Shown here piece after piece: positions 15,950 through 24,627 of a DNA stretch of 64,000 nucleotides. The notes below the pieces were generated by a model that did no database searches, had not been told where the DNA came from, and was given only the letters and a program-made list of their open reading frames with translations. Numbering within the stretch: position 1 is the first letter of the stretch; every line of letters starts with the position of its first letter. The stretch comes from Nostoc sp. UHCC 0702. GTDB lineage: Bacteria; Cyanobacteriota; Cyanobacteriia; Cyanobacteriales; Nostocaceae. The stretch lies in NCBI GenBank assembly GCA_017164015.1, contig CP071065.1, positions 6,911,501-6,975,500 on the forward strand. The letters are read 5' to 3'. Made by a program: the position numbers and the translations under genes.

Positions 15950-17227
15950 CTATCTATTATTCCACTCTTGCGCTGCATCTTCTACAGCTTTATCTACAGT
16001 TTTCTCCCCTAACATTGCTGCTTGTAAGTTCTCGTAAATTGCCTTTTGAAGTTTGTTAAAATCCTTCAATGTCGGGGTTAAAATTTCTGCTTGTTGCAGT
16101 TGTTTGGCACTAATAACTCTTGCCTTTTCCACTGTTGAAGCTGTTGCTGGCACATCTTTAAAATAACTATCAGACAGTGCTTTGACTGTGGATGGCAAGA
16201 CATTAGCAGCTTTCGCAAAAGCTAGCTGATTTTCGTCATTGGTGACAAATAAAGCAAATTTAACAGCCGCATCTGGATTTTTGGTTGCACGCGGTACAAC
16301 TATGTTCATTACAGCGACATTTTTCTTACCTGTATCACCTGTAAGTTGGGGTGCTATGGCTGACGCTTGAGCAACTTTTGGGGCATTATTAGCAATGGTT
16401 TTGAGAAACTCTGGCCCAGAAGCCAAGAACGCTGTCTCTCCAGCTTGGTATAAATCAATTGCATGGCGATGTCCCTGTGTTAAGGCCTCTTTTGGTAGTA
16501 ACCCTTTTTTGTACATATCTACCCAATACTGAAACGCTGCTTTCCCTTGTGATGAGTTAAAAGCTGCTTTACCCTCGGTATTTACTAGAGTCACTCCCAT
16601 TTGTACCAATGATTCCATCACCTCACCGGAATCCTGCGGTACAAACGTCACAAAAAAGGCATATTTGCCAGTCTTATCTTTAATTTGTTGCGCCGCCTGT
16701 GCTAGTTCTCCGTAAGTGCTAGGTACTTTAGTGATACCTGCCTGTTTTAATAAATCAGTGTTATAAATGGTTAACCTTGTGGTGAGATACCAGGGAACTC
16801 CAAAACTCTTGCCATTGAGTGTACTTGCTTTCCAGATATTTGGTAGATAGGAGGAACGGACTTCATTTGGGACTTTTGTATCTAGATCCAACCAGGCATT
16901 TCGTCCAGCAAGTTGGGAAGCAAAATCTGGATTTAAATTAACAACATCAGGTGGCGTATTTGCTGAGACAGCTGTTAAAATTTTGTTCTCCATAGCAGAC
17001 CAAGGTATATCTTGCCAGTTAACCTTTATACCTGGATTTTGCGATTGAAAATTCGCAATTAGGCTTTGGAAGTAATCGGTAAATTGAGGTTTGAGTTGCA
17101 TCGTCCAAAACTCAATAGTTGGCGTGGGCGGACGATTAGGCTCAGGGCTACAACTTATCATCCAACTGGTTAATAAGCCAATGAGTGCCAAAGCAGCCAG
17201 TTGTTTAAATTTTCGCAATTGAATCAT
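15950..17227 (-). CDS. Sugar-type ABC transporter substrate-binding lipoprotein
   Basis: About 425 residues from ATG 17227; the frame is open to a TTG at 17254. Residues 1-26 form a signal peptide ending in the lipobox WMISC. The mature protein shows the solute-binding family 1 pattern: a TIEFWTMQLKPQFTDYFQSL start, PDVVNLNPDFASQLAGRNAW, the hinge FGVPWYLTTRLTIYNTDLLK, and a DLYQAGETAFLASGPEFL segment. Such proteins capture sugars or glycosides outside and deliver them to an ABC permease. No permease or ATPase gene is adjacent, so it is an orphan receptor here. The substrate cannot be told from sequence. Confidence 0.88.
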   Translation of the reverse strand: MIQLRKFKQLAALALIGLLTSWMISCSPEPNRPPTPTIEFWTMQLKPQFTDYFQSLIANFQSQNPGIKVNWQDIPWSAMENKILTAVSANTPPDVVNLNPDFASQLAGRNAWLDLDTKVPNEVRSSYLPNIWKASTLNGKSFGVPWYLTTRLTIYNTDLLKQAGITKVPSTYGELAQAAQQIKDKTGKYAFFVTFVPQDSGEVMESLVQMGVTLVNTEGKAAFNSSQGKAAFQYWVDMYKKGLLPKEALTQGHRHAIDLYQAGETAFLASGPEFLKTIANNAPKVAQASAIAPQLTGDTGKKNVAVMNIVVPRATKNPDAAVKFALFVTNDENQLAFAKAANVLPSTVKALSDSYFKDVPATASTVEKARVISAKQLQQAEILTPTLKDFNKLQKAIYENLQAAMLGEKTVDKAVEDAAQEWNNR

Positions 17228-17368
17228 TTTCCCAGTGTTTTTACGCTTGATCAAAGTGAAAAGCTTATGCAGAATTGTCGAGATTATAGGCTAAAAAAAT
17301 TACCTATTGCCAAGAGCATTCTTTAGTATCGTTTAAATTTTCAATTTAGCAGTCCAGCGGGCACAACT

Positions 17369-18475
17369 GTGGTAAAAAGCTTCAATAGTCTGTTTGGTAA
17401 ATCTAATAAAGGGGTGGGCATTGAACTTGCACCAGAACGGGTGAATATAGTTCAACTACGTAAGCAGCGCCAAGGCTTGAAAATAGAATCCTTGACATCA
17501 GTACCAGTTCCAGAAGGCATTGTTGCTGATGGTCAAATAGCTGACCCCGCAGCAATGGCGCAATTAATTCAGCAAGGACTGGCTGAGAGTAAAATTAAGG
17601 TTTCTCGTGTTGCCACGGGTGTACCGGGACGAGATGCAATCATACGTATAATACCTGTACCAGCTGAATTAGATGATAAAGAACTGCGGGAAATGGTGTT
17701 AAACCATGAAGCAGGTTTGTATTTACCTTATCCTCGTGAAGAAGCTGATGTAGATTATCAGAAACTTGGGTATTTTGTAGATGAAGACGGTATTGAAAAG
17801 GTACGGGTACTTCTAGTTGCCACTCGTAAGGAGGTGACAGATACATATATTAGTACGTTTGAGCAGGCAGGATTGCAAATCGACGTTTTAGAGATTAGCA
17901 GTTTTGCCCTGATTCGGACAATTCGCGAACAACTGCGGCAATTTGGGCCAGAAGAAGCAGCAGTACTAGTTGATATAGAGTTCGACAGCACAGAAATAGC
18001 CATCATCGTTAATGGAGTGCCGCAATTTACGCGCACCGTACCTATTGGTACATATCAACTGGAAACAGCTTTAGCCAGATCAATGAGTTTACCCACCTCT
18101 CGTGATATGGAACTGTTACAGGGAATGGTTATTACCCCAACTTCCATAGATGGTGGAAAAACTGGCGTTACAGAAATTAATCCTAGTATGGCAGCCTTGT
18201 TGAGAGTCTTAGGAGAACTCACAGATGAACTGCGCCGTTCCATCGATTTTTACCTCAATCAAAGTGAAAATTTGGAGGTAGCGCAGATTTTCCTAGCTGG
18301 CCCAGGAGGCGGACTGCAACAGCTAGATGAGTTTTTTACTCAAAGATTGAGCTTGCCTGCCACTCAGGTAGATCCTATTGGATCTTTATCCTTGGAAGTC
18401 GATGCAGAAAAGTACCCGATGGTACGACGTTCTGGCTTAGGGATAGTACTTGGTCTAGGCATGAGGGAGGTGTAA
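17369..18475 (+). CDS. pilM: Type IV pilus assembly protein PilM
   Basis: A 368-residue actin-like ATPase family protein starting at GTG 17369 (VKSFNSLFGKSNKGVGIELA). It keeps the PilM order: GIELAPERVNIVQL near the N-terminus, a VPGRDAIIRIIPVP segment, the phosphate-binding-like AAVLVDIEFDSTEIAIIVNG, and IFLAGPGGGLQQLDEF near the end. PilM is cytoplasmic and docks to the N-terminal tail of PilN. Together with PilO they link the inner-membrane motor to the PilQ secretin. First gene of pilM-N-O-Q; pilN starts 4 bases downstream. Confidence 0.95.
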   Translation: MVKSFNSLFGKSNKGVGIELAPERVNIVQLRKQRQGLKIESLTSVPVPEGIVADGQIADPAAMAQLIQQGLAESKIKVSRVATGVPGRDAIIRIIPVPAELDDKELREMVLNHEAGLYLPYPREEADVDYQKLGYFVDEDGIEKVRVLLVATRKEVTDTYISTFEQAGLQIDVLEISSFALIRTIREQLRQFGPEEAAVLVDIEFDSTEIAIIVNGVPQFTRTVPIGTYQLETALARSMSLPTSRDMELLQGMVITPTSIDGGKTGVTEINPSMAALLRVLGELTDELRRSIDFYLNQSENLEVAQIFLAGPGGGLQQLDEFFTQRLSLPATQVDPIGSLSLEVDAEKYPMVRRSGLGIVLGLGMREV

Positions 18476-18479
18476 CAGA

Positions 18480-19247
18480 ATGTACAGTTTAGATATTAAC
18501 TTTCTTAAAGACCGCCCAATTTACCAGGATAACCCTGGGAAAAAGCCAGGAATTAAACTTCCATCTGGAAGCTTAACACCGATTTATATAGGAGTTACTT
18601 TAGGTTTGTGTCTTCCAGTTTTTGTGGCAACTGGTTGGTGGATTTTGCAAGCGAAAAATAGTGAATTGGAGCAGAATATAGCACAACTAGATCAGGAGAG
18701 CAAGAAATTAGATGCAGAAATAGGAAATATTAATAAAATCCGCGAAGAGACGAAAAAAATTAAAGCAGAAACACAAAGTTTAGTCACTGTATTTGACCAG
18801 ATTCGTCCTTGGTCAGCGATGTTGCAAGATTTACGCGATCGCATACCAGCAACAGTGCAAATTAATAATGTTAAGCAAATTCCACCCACACCAGCAGCAG
18901 AAGGGAAACCACCAAATAATCCTGCTGGGGGAATTGAAATTAACGGATTGGCTCGCTCTTATAATGATGTCAACGATTTTCTGCTGGTACTGCAACAGTC
19001 TCGGTTCTTGAAGTCCTCAGAAAGCAAAATTATCTCAGCAAACTTAGTAGATGCACCATTACCGCCAACTTCCAGGACATCCACTACTGTACCAATCAAA
19101 CCACCTCAAATCGTTAATTACACTATTCAATCGAGTCTAAGTGATGTTCCCGCTTCTGAGTTAATCCGAGAGTTAGAGCAAAAGGGTACAGTAGGTTTAG
19201 TGACTCGTATTCGCACTATGCAACAGATAGGAGTCATTCCAAAATGA
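18480..19247 (+). CDS. pilN: Type IV pilus assembly protein PilN
   Basis: A 255-residue inner-membrane protein. The cytoplasmic N-terminal tail contains YSLDINFLKDRP, the PilM-binding motif of PilN. A transmembrane segment (IGVTLGLCLPVFVATGWWIL) is followed by a coiled coil (residues about 60-105) and a periplasmic ferredoxin-like domain. The end overlaps the pilO start by 4 bases (ATGA), so translation is coupled. The pilus it helps build is used for twitching, hormogonium gliding and DNA uptake in filamentous cyanobacteria. Confidence 0.94.
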   Translation: MYSLDINFLKDRPIYQDNPGKKPGIKLPSGSLTPIYIGVTLGLCLPVFVATGWWILQAKNSELEQNIAQLDQESKKLDAEIGNINKIREETKKIKAETQSLVTVFDQIRPWSAMLQDLRDRIPATVQINNVKQIPPTPAAEGKPPNNPAGGIEINGLARSYNDVNDFLLVLQQSRFLKSSESKIISANLVDAPLPPTSRTSTTVPIKPPQIVNYTIQSSLSDVPASELIRELEQKGTVGLVTRIRTMQQIGVIPK

Positions 19248-19987
19248 CGGTAAGTGATGATTTCAATTTTGCAGAACAAGCCGGGGAATTAAATTCAGAA
19301 ACACCAGGTAACTTTGTTCTATTTGGTATTACCTTCACCCCGAAAATTATTGGTATTCTGGCAGGGTTATTTGGAACTGCTGGAGCAGTTTATATACTGC
19401 TAAATATGGTGATGCCAGCTTGGGATAACTATCAACAACAGCAAGTGAAAAGCGGCGAGCTGCAAGGACAACTTGACCAAAAGAGAGCCTCTATCAAACA
19501 AGCTGACAAGGTAAAAAAAGAACAAGACGAAGCAAAGCAACAAAAAAGCCAAATTTTAGGTTTATTTGCTAATCAGAAAACTTTCTATACCTTGCTATTG
19601 GACTTGAATCGCTTGGTTGAGTCTGGCAATGCTCAAACTCCTGTTAATGGAGTCAGAGCCAAACTACAGAAGTTTACGCCATCTTCACAAGAAGCAGAAA
19701 TAATTACTGATAGTTCTCTAGGGCCACTGGTCAACGGTCAACTCAAACGCAGCAGTGTAAATCTCGAAATAGTGGGAACTTATGAACAAACACAATCCAT
19801 TATTCGTAATATCGAGCGTTTACAGCCTTTGTTAATAGTTAAAGACTATCAATCAGCATTGGCTCCACCAGATCCGCTGAGAATAGCAGGGCCAGCACAG
19901 ATTACTACATCGTTCCAACTACAGGCATTGATGCCCCTTACTCCAGAGGACATAGCTGCCGCTAAAGCAGCAGCACCCAAGAAGTAA
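19244..19987 (+). CDS. pilO: Type IV pilus assembly protein PilO
   Basis: A 247-residue protein with an acidic N-terminal cytoplasmic tail, one transmembrane helix (IIGILAGLFGTAGAVYILLN), a strongly charged coiled coil (residues about 70-105, KKEQDEAKQQKSQ) and a periplasmic domain. The pattern and position directly after pilN define PilO, which heterodimerises with PilN. The tail ends in AAAKAAAPKK. A 263-base gap with AT-rich short repeats separates it from pilQ. Confidence 0.93.
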   Translation: MTVSDDFNFAEQAGELNSETPGNFVLFGITFTPKIIGILAGLFGTAGAVYILLNMVMPAWDNYQQQQVKSGELQGQLDQKRASIKQADKVKKEQDEAKQQKSQILGLFANQKTFYTLLLDLNRLVESGNAQTPVNGVRAKLQKFTPSSQEAEIITDSSLGPLVNGQLKRSSVNLEIVGTYEQTQSIIRNIERLQPLLIVKDYQSALAPPDPLRIAGPAQITTSFQLQALMPLTPEDIAAAKAAAPKK

Positions 19988-20250
19988 TGACGAAAAGTAC
20001 TGAGTTTAAGAGAGTTAGGAGTTATACGATTTTGGATTTTAGATTTTAGATTTTGGATTGTGAAAGAGTTAGTGGCTAAGCTTTTGGACAATCCATCTGT
20101 CGCAATCATTTTTCAAATTGGTATTAGAAGTTAGGAGTAGGGGCACAAAGCATTGCGCCCGTAGAGGAGTTAGGAGTTGAAAGAAAAATACTCAGCACTC
20201 AGCACTAAAAATTGTTGATTAACAAGGTCTTATAAGGTGAGGAATGAACT
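19988..20250. other. pilO-pilQ gap with short repeats
   Basis: Contains ttttggattttagattttag repeats, a small hairpin with gcacaaagcattgcgccc (a cousin occurs at about 38875) and a cactcagcact motif. No gene seen. AAGGTGAGGA just before the pilQ GTG is a plausible ribosome-binding site. Confidence 0.6.
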
Positions 20251-22707
20251 GTGAAACAGCTTCACGGTAATAGTTTAATATTGGGTGCTGCCGCTTTCGT
20301 CTTTTTGGCAGCTCAACCAGCATGGGCACAGACTACTCAAATTAATCAAGTACAGCTAAATCCAGTTGATGGCGGACTTAGCGTTATTTTGAAAACAACC
20401 ACAGGCGATCGCCCGCAAGTTTTCACGACAAAAAGAGGTAAAACCTTAGTTACAGATATTATTAATACTCAACTGCGCTTACCGCAAGGTAATAATTTCC
20501 GTCAAGATAACCCCGCTCCCGGAATTGCCTCAGTTGAAATCGGTCAGCTTGATGCCAATAGCGTTCGTGTGACTGTGACTGGCAGTAACGACACACCTGG
20601 CAATCAGCCTGTGGTACGACAGCAAAACGCCATTACCCTCGGTTTTACGCCCTCGGCAGGTACTACAGCATCAGCACCAACACCCACAACACCCGTAACA
20701 CCAACAACACCAACAGCGCCGCCTGCTTCTACACCAGTCCAGTCTGGTACGAAGCCGGATGTTCTCGTCCCTAACCCAGAAGTCACAATTGACGGCAAAG
20801 TTGCTCAGGCAGCTGGGCCAGGTCAACCTGTCAGCCAAGCTCCTCCTTTCTTACCTAGAGCCGTCGCCCCACCAGTAGGAGATATTGCCATTTCTACATC
20901 TGATGCTTCTCCTAGCAACATTGACTTGGGTACTCAGGAGCGCGTTCCCCGTTTAGTATTGCGAGATGCACCAGTGCGTGAAGTGTTATCACTGCTTGCT
21001 CGTGCTGCGGGTTTAAATCTGGCTTACGTAGGAGGCGCAGCAGCAGGGGGCCAATCTACTGGAGGTCAGCAAGCTACTCCTGCAAATGACGGACAAACAA
21101 TCTCCCTAGATATAGAAAATGAGCCAGTGCAAGATGTTTTTAACTACGTCTTGCAAATAAGTGGTTTAGAAGCTAATCGCAGTGGTAGGACTATTTTTGT
21201 GGGAACTAAGCTACCCAATGCCACCCGTGATATGGTTATGCGTAGTCTGCGACTTAATCAAGTAACAGTCGGGGTCGCCCTCAACTATTTGGTTGGAATG
21301 GGAGCAGAAACTGCCGTTAGTCGTGAACGTCAAGTTACCAGCGTTAGTGCTGTGCCTGTGGGCGCTGGAGCATCTCCAATCACCCAAACTCAAACGACCA
21401 CAGAAACCAGACTGGAAATGCAACGCGCTGATTTTAAAGACTCTAATCCATTACTTAGAGGTTTACAGGCATTAGGAGACGAGCGCACTAATTCCCTGAC
21501 TTTAATTGGGCCTGCGAGGTTAGTTGAGATGGCAATGGGTCAACTCACTCAGCTTGATATCCGCCGTCGTCAAGTAGCAGTCAACGTCAGAATTATCGAT
21601 GTTAATTTGTTGAACACCCATGACTACAACGCTAGCTTTTCTTTTGGCATTGGCAAGAACTTCTTCACTAGTGATAGCGGTGCAGCATCTCTGAATTTTG
21701 GCGGTTCGAGACCAGCTACTGGTGCTGAAGCGACAAACAGTGTAACTAGTACACCAGTGATCGCAAATCCAATTACAGGACAGCCTTTCCTTGAGCCAAA
21801 TAGCTCTGTATCGATTCCAGGAACTACCCCAGGTACAGTAGTAGTAGACGCTAACGGCAACATCACTAGAATTGAAAACCCAGGAAGTGGCTCTTTCTAT
21901 AGACCTGTTGCCCCTACTGGAGACCCCCTACAACCAGGTTTTTCTGATATTACTCCGGCAACTGATAATATTATTACCAGGAACGCTGATGGCACGTCGA
22001 GTATCACACAAGGGACTCTTGGTTCAGCTACTACATCTCTTCCCTCTTTATTCCAGTTCCCCAAACGTCTTTTAGCTAGCTTGCAGGCTCAGGTACAAAG
22101 TGGCAACGCCAAGATTTTGACTGACCCAACCTTAATTGTGCAAGAAGGGCAAACAGCTAATGTCAACCTCACTCAAGAAGTGGTAGGCAATATTAAAAGG
22201 GAAATAGTTCGCGACGCGAATCTTGCCACAGAAACAATTTCAGCTGAGAAAGACCAAGTAGGTTTAACCCTAGCTGTGAAAGTTGAGCGGATTGACGATA
22301 ACGGTTTTGTTTCTCTATCGGTAGCTCCTGTTGTCAAAGCGCCCCAAGCTCCAGCTACTATCAATGTTGGAGGGGGCGGTAGCCAACAAATATTTTTGGT
22401 GTCTGAGCGCTCCCTTAATTCTGGCTTGATTCGCCTGCGAGATGGTCAGACCCTAATTCTCTCAGGCATCATTCAAGATTCAGATCGCACAAGTGTCTCC
22501 AAAATCCCTATCTTAGGCGATCTTCCGCTCATTGGTTCGCTGTTTAGAAGTACAAATAGACAAAACCAGCGCAATGAGGTGATTGTCTTGCTTACACCTC
22601 AGATTATGGATGATACAGAGAACTCGGCCTATGGCTATAATTACACCCCTAGCCCACAGGTGCGGGACATTCTTGAACGTCGTGGTTTGAACACGCCTAA
22701 GCGTTAA
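20251..22707 (+). CDS. pilQ: Type IV pilus secretin PilQ
   Basis: An 818-residue outer-membrane secretin starting at GTG. Order of parts: signal peptide (to about AQPAWAQ, residue 26); AMIN domain (about 30-135) that binds peptidoglycan; Pro/Thr-rich linker (about 137-165); STN-like domain (LVLRDAPVREVLSLLARAAG); N-domains with VTVGVALNYLVGMG; then the secretin core, with SGNAKILTDPTLIVQEGQTA, the LRDGQTLILSGIIQDSD motif, and PILGDLPLIGSLFR near the end. It forms the channel through which pili and DNA pass. The fourth gene of the pil operon, set off from pilO by 263 bases. Confidence 0.95.
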   Translation: MKQLHGNSLILGAAAFVFLAAQPAWAQTTQINQVQLNPVDGGLSVILKTTTGDRPQVFTTKRGKTLVTDIINTQLRLPQGNNFRQDNPAPGIASVEIGQLDANSVRVTVTGSNDTPGNQPVVRQQNAITLGFTPSAGTTASAPTPTTPVTPTTPTAPPASTPVQSGTKPDVLVPNPEVTIDGKVAQAAGPGQPVSQAPPFLPRAVAPPVGDIAISTSDASPSNIDLGTQERVPRLVLRDAPVREVLSLLARAAGLNLAYVGGAAAGGQSTGGQQATPANDGQTISLDIENEPVQDVFNYVLQISGLEANRSGRTIFVGTKLPNATRDMVMRSLRLNQVTVGVALNYLVGMGAETAVSRERQVTSVSAVPVGAGASPITQTQTTTETRLEMQRADFKDSNPLLRGLQALGDERTNSLTLIGPARLVEMAMGQLTQLDIRRRQVAVNVRIIDVNLLNTHDYNASFSFGIGKNFFTSDSGAASLNFGGSRPATGAEATNSVTSTPVIANPITGQPFLEPNSSVSIPGTTPGTVVVDANGNITRIENPGSGSFYRPVAPTGDPLQPGFSDITPATDNIITRNADGTSSITQGTLGSATTSLPSLFQFPKRLLASLQAQVQSGNAKILTDPTLIVQEGQTANVNLTQEVVGNIKREIVRDANLATETISAEKDQVGLTLAVKVERIDDNGFVSLSVAPVVKAPQAPATINVGGGGSQQIFLVSERSLNSGLIRLRDGQTLILSGIIQDSDRTSVSKIPILGDLPLIGSLFRSTNRQNQRNEVIVLLTPQIMDDTENSAYGYNYTPSPQVRDILERRGLNTPKR

Positions 22708-22770
22708 CGTGTGAGCTTGGCGAAGACATCGAGTTTCTCACCTCAGCACTTAGTACTACAGTTATATTTT

Positions 22771-23026
22771 AGGACTTACGCACCCAAGCCTGAAACCTAG
22801 ATCCCCCCTAGGGCGTGTTTTCAAAGTCTTAGATCCCCCCAACCCCCCTTAAAAAGGGGGGCTAGGAAATTCTTAAAGTCCCCCTTTTTAAGGGGGATTT
22901 AGGGGGATCGAGAAATTTATGAGGCTAAACGAGTAGTTTGAAAACACGCTCTAGCCCCCCTTAAAAAGGGGGGAACTTCCAAAGCCCCCTTTCTAAGGGG
23001 GTTGGGGGATCTGAGTGCGTAAGTCC
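22771..23026. repeat. MITE-like repeat family B, copy 3
   Basis: Bounded by aggacttacgcac and gtgcgtaagtcct, a perfect 13-bp inverted repeat, 256 bp overall. The interior is unrelated to copies 1 and 2: blocks of ccccccttaaaaagggggg-type hairpins. A second element is nested inside it at 22811-22950. Confidence 0.8.
22811..22950. repeat. Nested MITE-like repeat family D
   Basis: The ends gggcgtgttttcaaa and tttgaaaacacgctc are inverted repeats with one difference in 15. A TA stands directly outside on each side (cccTA and TAgcccc), a likely target duplication. It lies wholly inside the family B copy 3 and has a gtccccctttttaagggggattt-like core hairpin. Confidence 0.7.
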
Positions 23027-23176
23027 TGATATTCGTTAAAGCAGCCACTAGCTCAAGAGCTTTGTGGTGCTTTTTTTGATTGCTATAAAACCAAATAAGG
23101 CTTATCTGTAGTATTGAAGGATAGGATGCTGAGGTCGTAAGCACATCCTGGTCGATATCTAAGGCAGAACTGAACT

Positions 23177-23824
23177 ATGGTGGCGACAACAACCGCAGAA
23201 ACTAGGGTTTTACTCCACAACATCAGCTGGCAGACATTTAAAACCATGCTGGCTGAGATGGGTTGTGAGCGTAACTCTCGACTGGCTTATGACAATGGAA
23301 CTATTGAAATTATGACCCCACTGATGCCCCATGAAAGCTCAAACCGCCTAATTGAGGTTTTTGTTGGGGTGCTGTGCGAAGAGTTGGGTTTGGAAATTAG
23401 ACGGGCTGGTTCACTGACTTTAACACGGGATGATTTAGAGAAGGGAGCCGAGCCGGATAGTAGCTACTACATCCAAAATGAATTGCTAGTCCGAGATCAA
23501 GAAAATATTGACCTAACCATCGCCCCGCCCCCAGACCTTGTGTTAGAGGTGGAATATTCTCGGTCTGCAATAGACAAGTTTCGGCTTTATGCGGCGATGG
23601 GAATCCCCGAATTATGGCGTTATAACGGCAGTGTGTTACAAATTTATAAGTTGGAAGGTGGGCAATATTCACAAGTCCAAACCAGCCCTACCTTTGCACC
23701 TGTGTTAGTCAAGGAAATTCCCCGTTTTATCCAAGAAGCCAAAAAAAATGGAGAAATTGCTACTACCCGTGCTTTTCGTGCTTGGGTACAACAGAATATT
23801 TTTGGTACAGAAAAATTTCGATAA
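23177..23824 (+). CDS. Uma2-family (DUF820) putative restriction endonuclease-like protein
   Basis: A 215-residue protein of the Uma2 group, which is greatly expanded in filamentous cyanobacteria. The PD-(D/E)xK-like core is visible: a GAEPDSSYYIQN segment with the Asp, and PPPDLVLEVEYSRSAIDKFR with the Glu and a downstream Lys. It also has YDNGTIEIMTPLMPHE and GIPELWRYNGSVLQIY. The family fold is nuclease-like; the biological role is not established. A second copy sits at 62353-62994. The start ATG is the first in frame. Confidence 0.9.
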   Translation: MVATTTAETRVLLHNISWQTFKTMLAEMGCERNSRLAYDNGTIEIMTPLMPHESSNRLIEVFVGVLCEELGLEIRRAGSLTLTRDDLEKGAEPDSSYYIQNELLVRDQENIDLTIAPPPDLVLEVEYSRSAIDKFRLYAAMGIPELWRYNGSVLQIYKLEGGQYSQVQTSPTFAPVLVKEIPRFIQEAKKNGEIATTRAFRAWVQQNIFGTEKFR

Positions 23825-24316
23825 CTAAAGCGAAGTTGTTGACTGATGACTGTTGACTGATGACTGTTGACTGTTGACTGATGACTGATGACTGTCAGCA
23901 GTTTGATATTTTTTTATTTTGACTTGGAAGTCGTTAAAGGATTTTAGGTAACTTTTAGCAACATCACGAATTGTAACTTTCAACAGATTTTTACTAGTTC
24001 GTTCTCCTCTGTCACCCTAACAACAGGGGTATTTACTAGGTATTTTTTCCTACTTTCAGTATGTTTTGAGAGCAACAATCACCTCAAAATTACAAAAAAT
24101 CCTGAAATCTATATAAATTAATGGTTTCATATATCCACTTCAGGCTACTACACCTTAGAATGATTCATTGAAAAGTCGAGCCGATGGGATTTACAGCGAT
24201 TTTAAGTAAAAATACTCCCAAAGAACGATTTTTGTATTTCTCCCAACAGAGATTTAAGTAAAGATGTACTCTGATACATCTGTAAAACATCTCAAGTAAA
24301 CCTTAAGGAGTTTGAC
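23825..24316. other. Long region upstream of the HU gene
   Basis: Begins with tgactgttgactgatgactg repeats (to about 23900), then AT-rich sequence. An inverted repeat AGATGTA/TACATCT (24263-24283) lies 35-55 bases before the HU start and may be a regulatory site. AAGGAG is well placed before the HU ATG. No coding frame seen. Confidence 0.55.
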
Positions 24317-24601
24317 ATGAACAAGGGTGAATTGGTTGATGCTGTAGCTGAAAAGGCTAGTGTTACCAAAAAACAAGCGGATGCAGTCTTAACTGCCGCT
24401 TTGGAAACGATCATTGAAGCGGTTTCTTCTGGCGATAAAGTGACGCTGGTAGGATTCGGCTCATTTGAATCACGGGAACGTAAAGCTCGTGAAGGTCGTA
24501 ACCCCAAAACCAATGAAAAGATGGAAATTCCAGCGACTAAGGTACCTGCCTTCTCCGCTGGTAAGCTTTTCAGAGAAAGGGTAGCACCCCCAAAATCATA
24601 G
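24317..24601 (+). CDS. hup: HU-family DNA-binding protein
   Basis: A 94-residue nucleoid protein of the HU/IHF family: MNKGELVDAVAEKASVTKKQ, then the family motif VGFGSFESRERKAREGRNP with the DNA-wrapping arm, and AFSAGKLFRERV at the end. The Anabaena equivalent (HanA) is needed for heterocyst differentiation. It bends and compacts DNA as a dimer. The ATG at 24317 has TTAAGGAG at the right distance. A small hairpin follows the stop. Confidence 0.95.
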   Translation: MNKGELVDAVAEKASVTKKQADAVLTAALETIIEAVSSGDKVTLVGFGSFESRERKAREGRNPKTNEKMEIPATKVPAFSAGKLFRERVAPPKS

Positions 24602-24626
24602 GTTCTGTCTCTAGGAACCTTGTTTT
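24600..24626 (+). terminator. Hairpin after the HU gene
   Basis: AGGTTC pairs with GAACCT around a 9-base loop, followed by tgtttt. It overlaps the HU stop region and ends just before the cobD ATG, so it may separate the two genes or attenuate read-through. Confidence 0.55.
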
Positions 24627-24627
24627 G

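Noticed and set aside
24263..24283. Inverted repeat before HU as an NtcA site
   Set aside because: The spacing is GTA-N6-TAC, not the GTA-N8-TAC of NtcA sites, so no named regulator is claimed.
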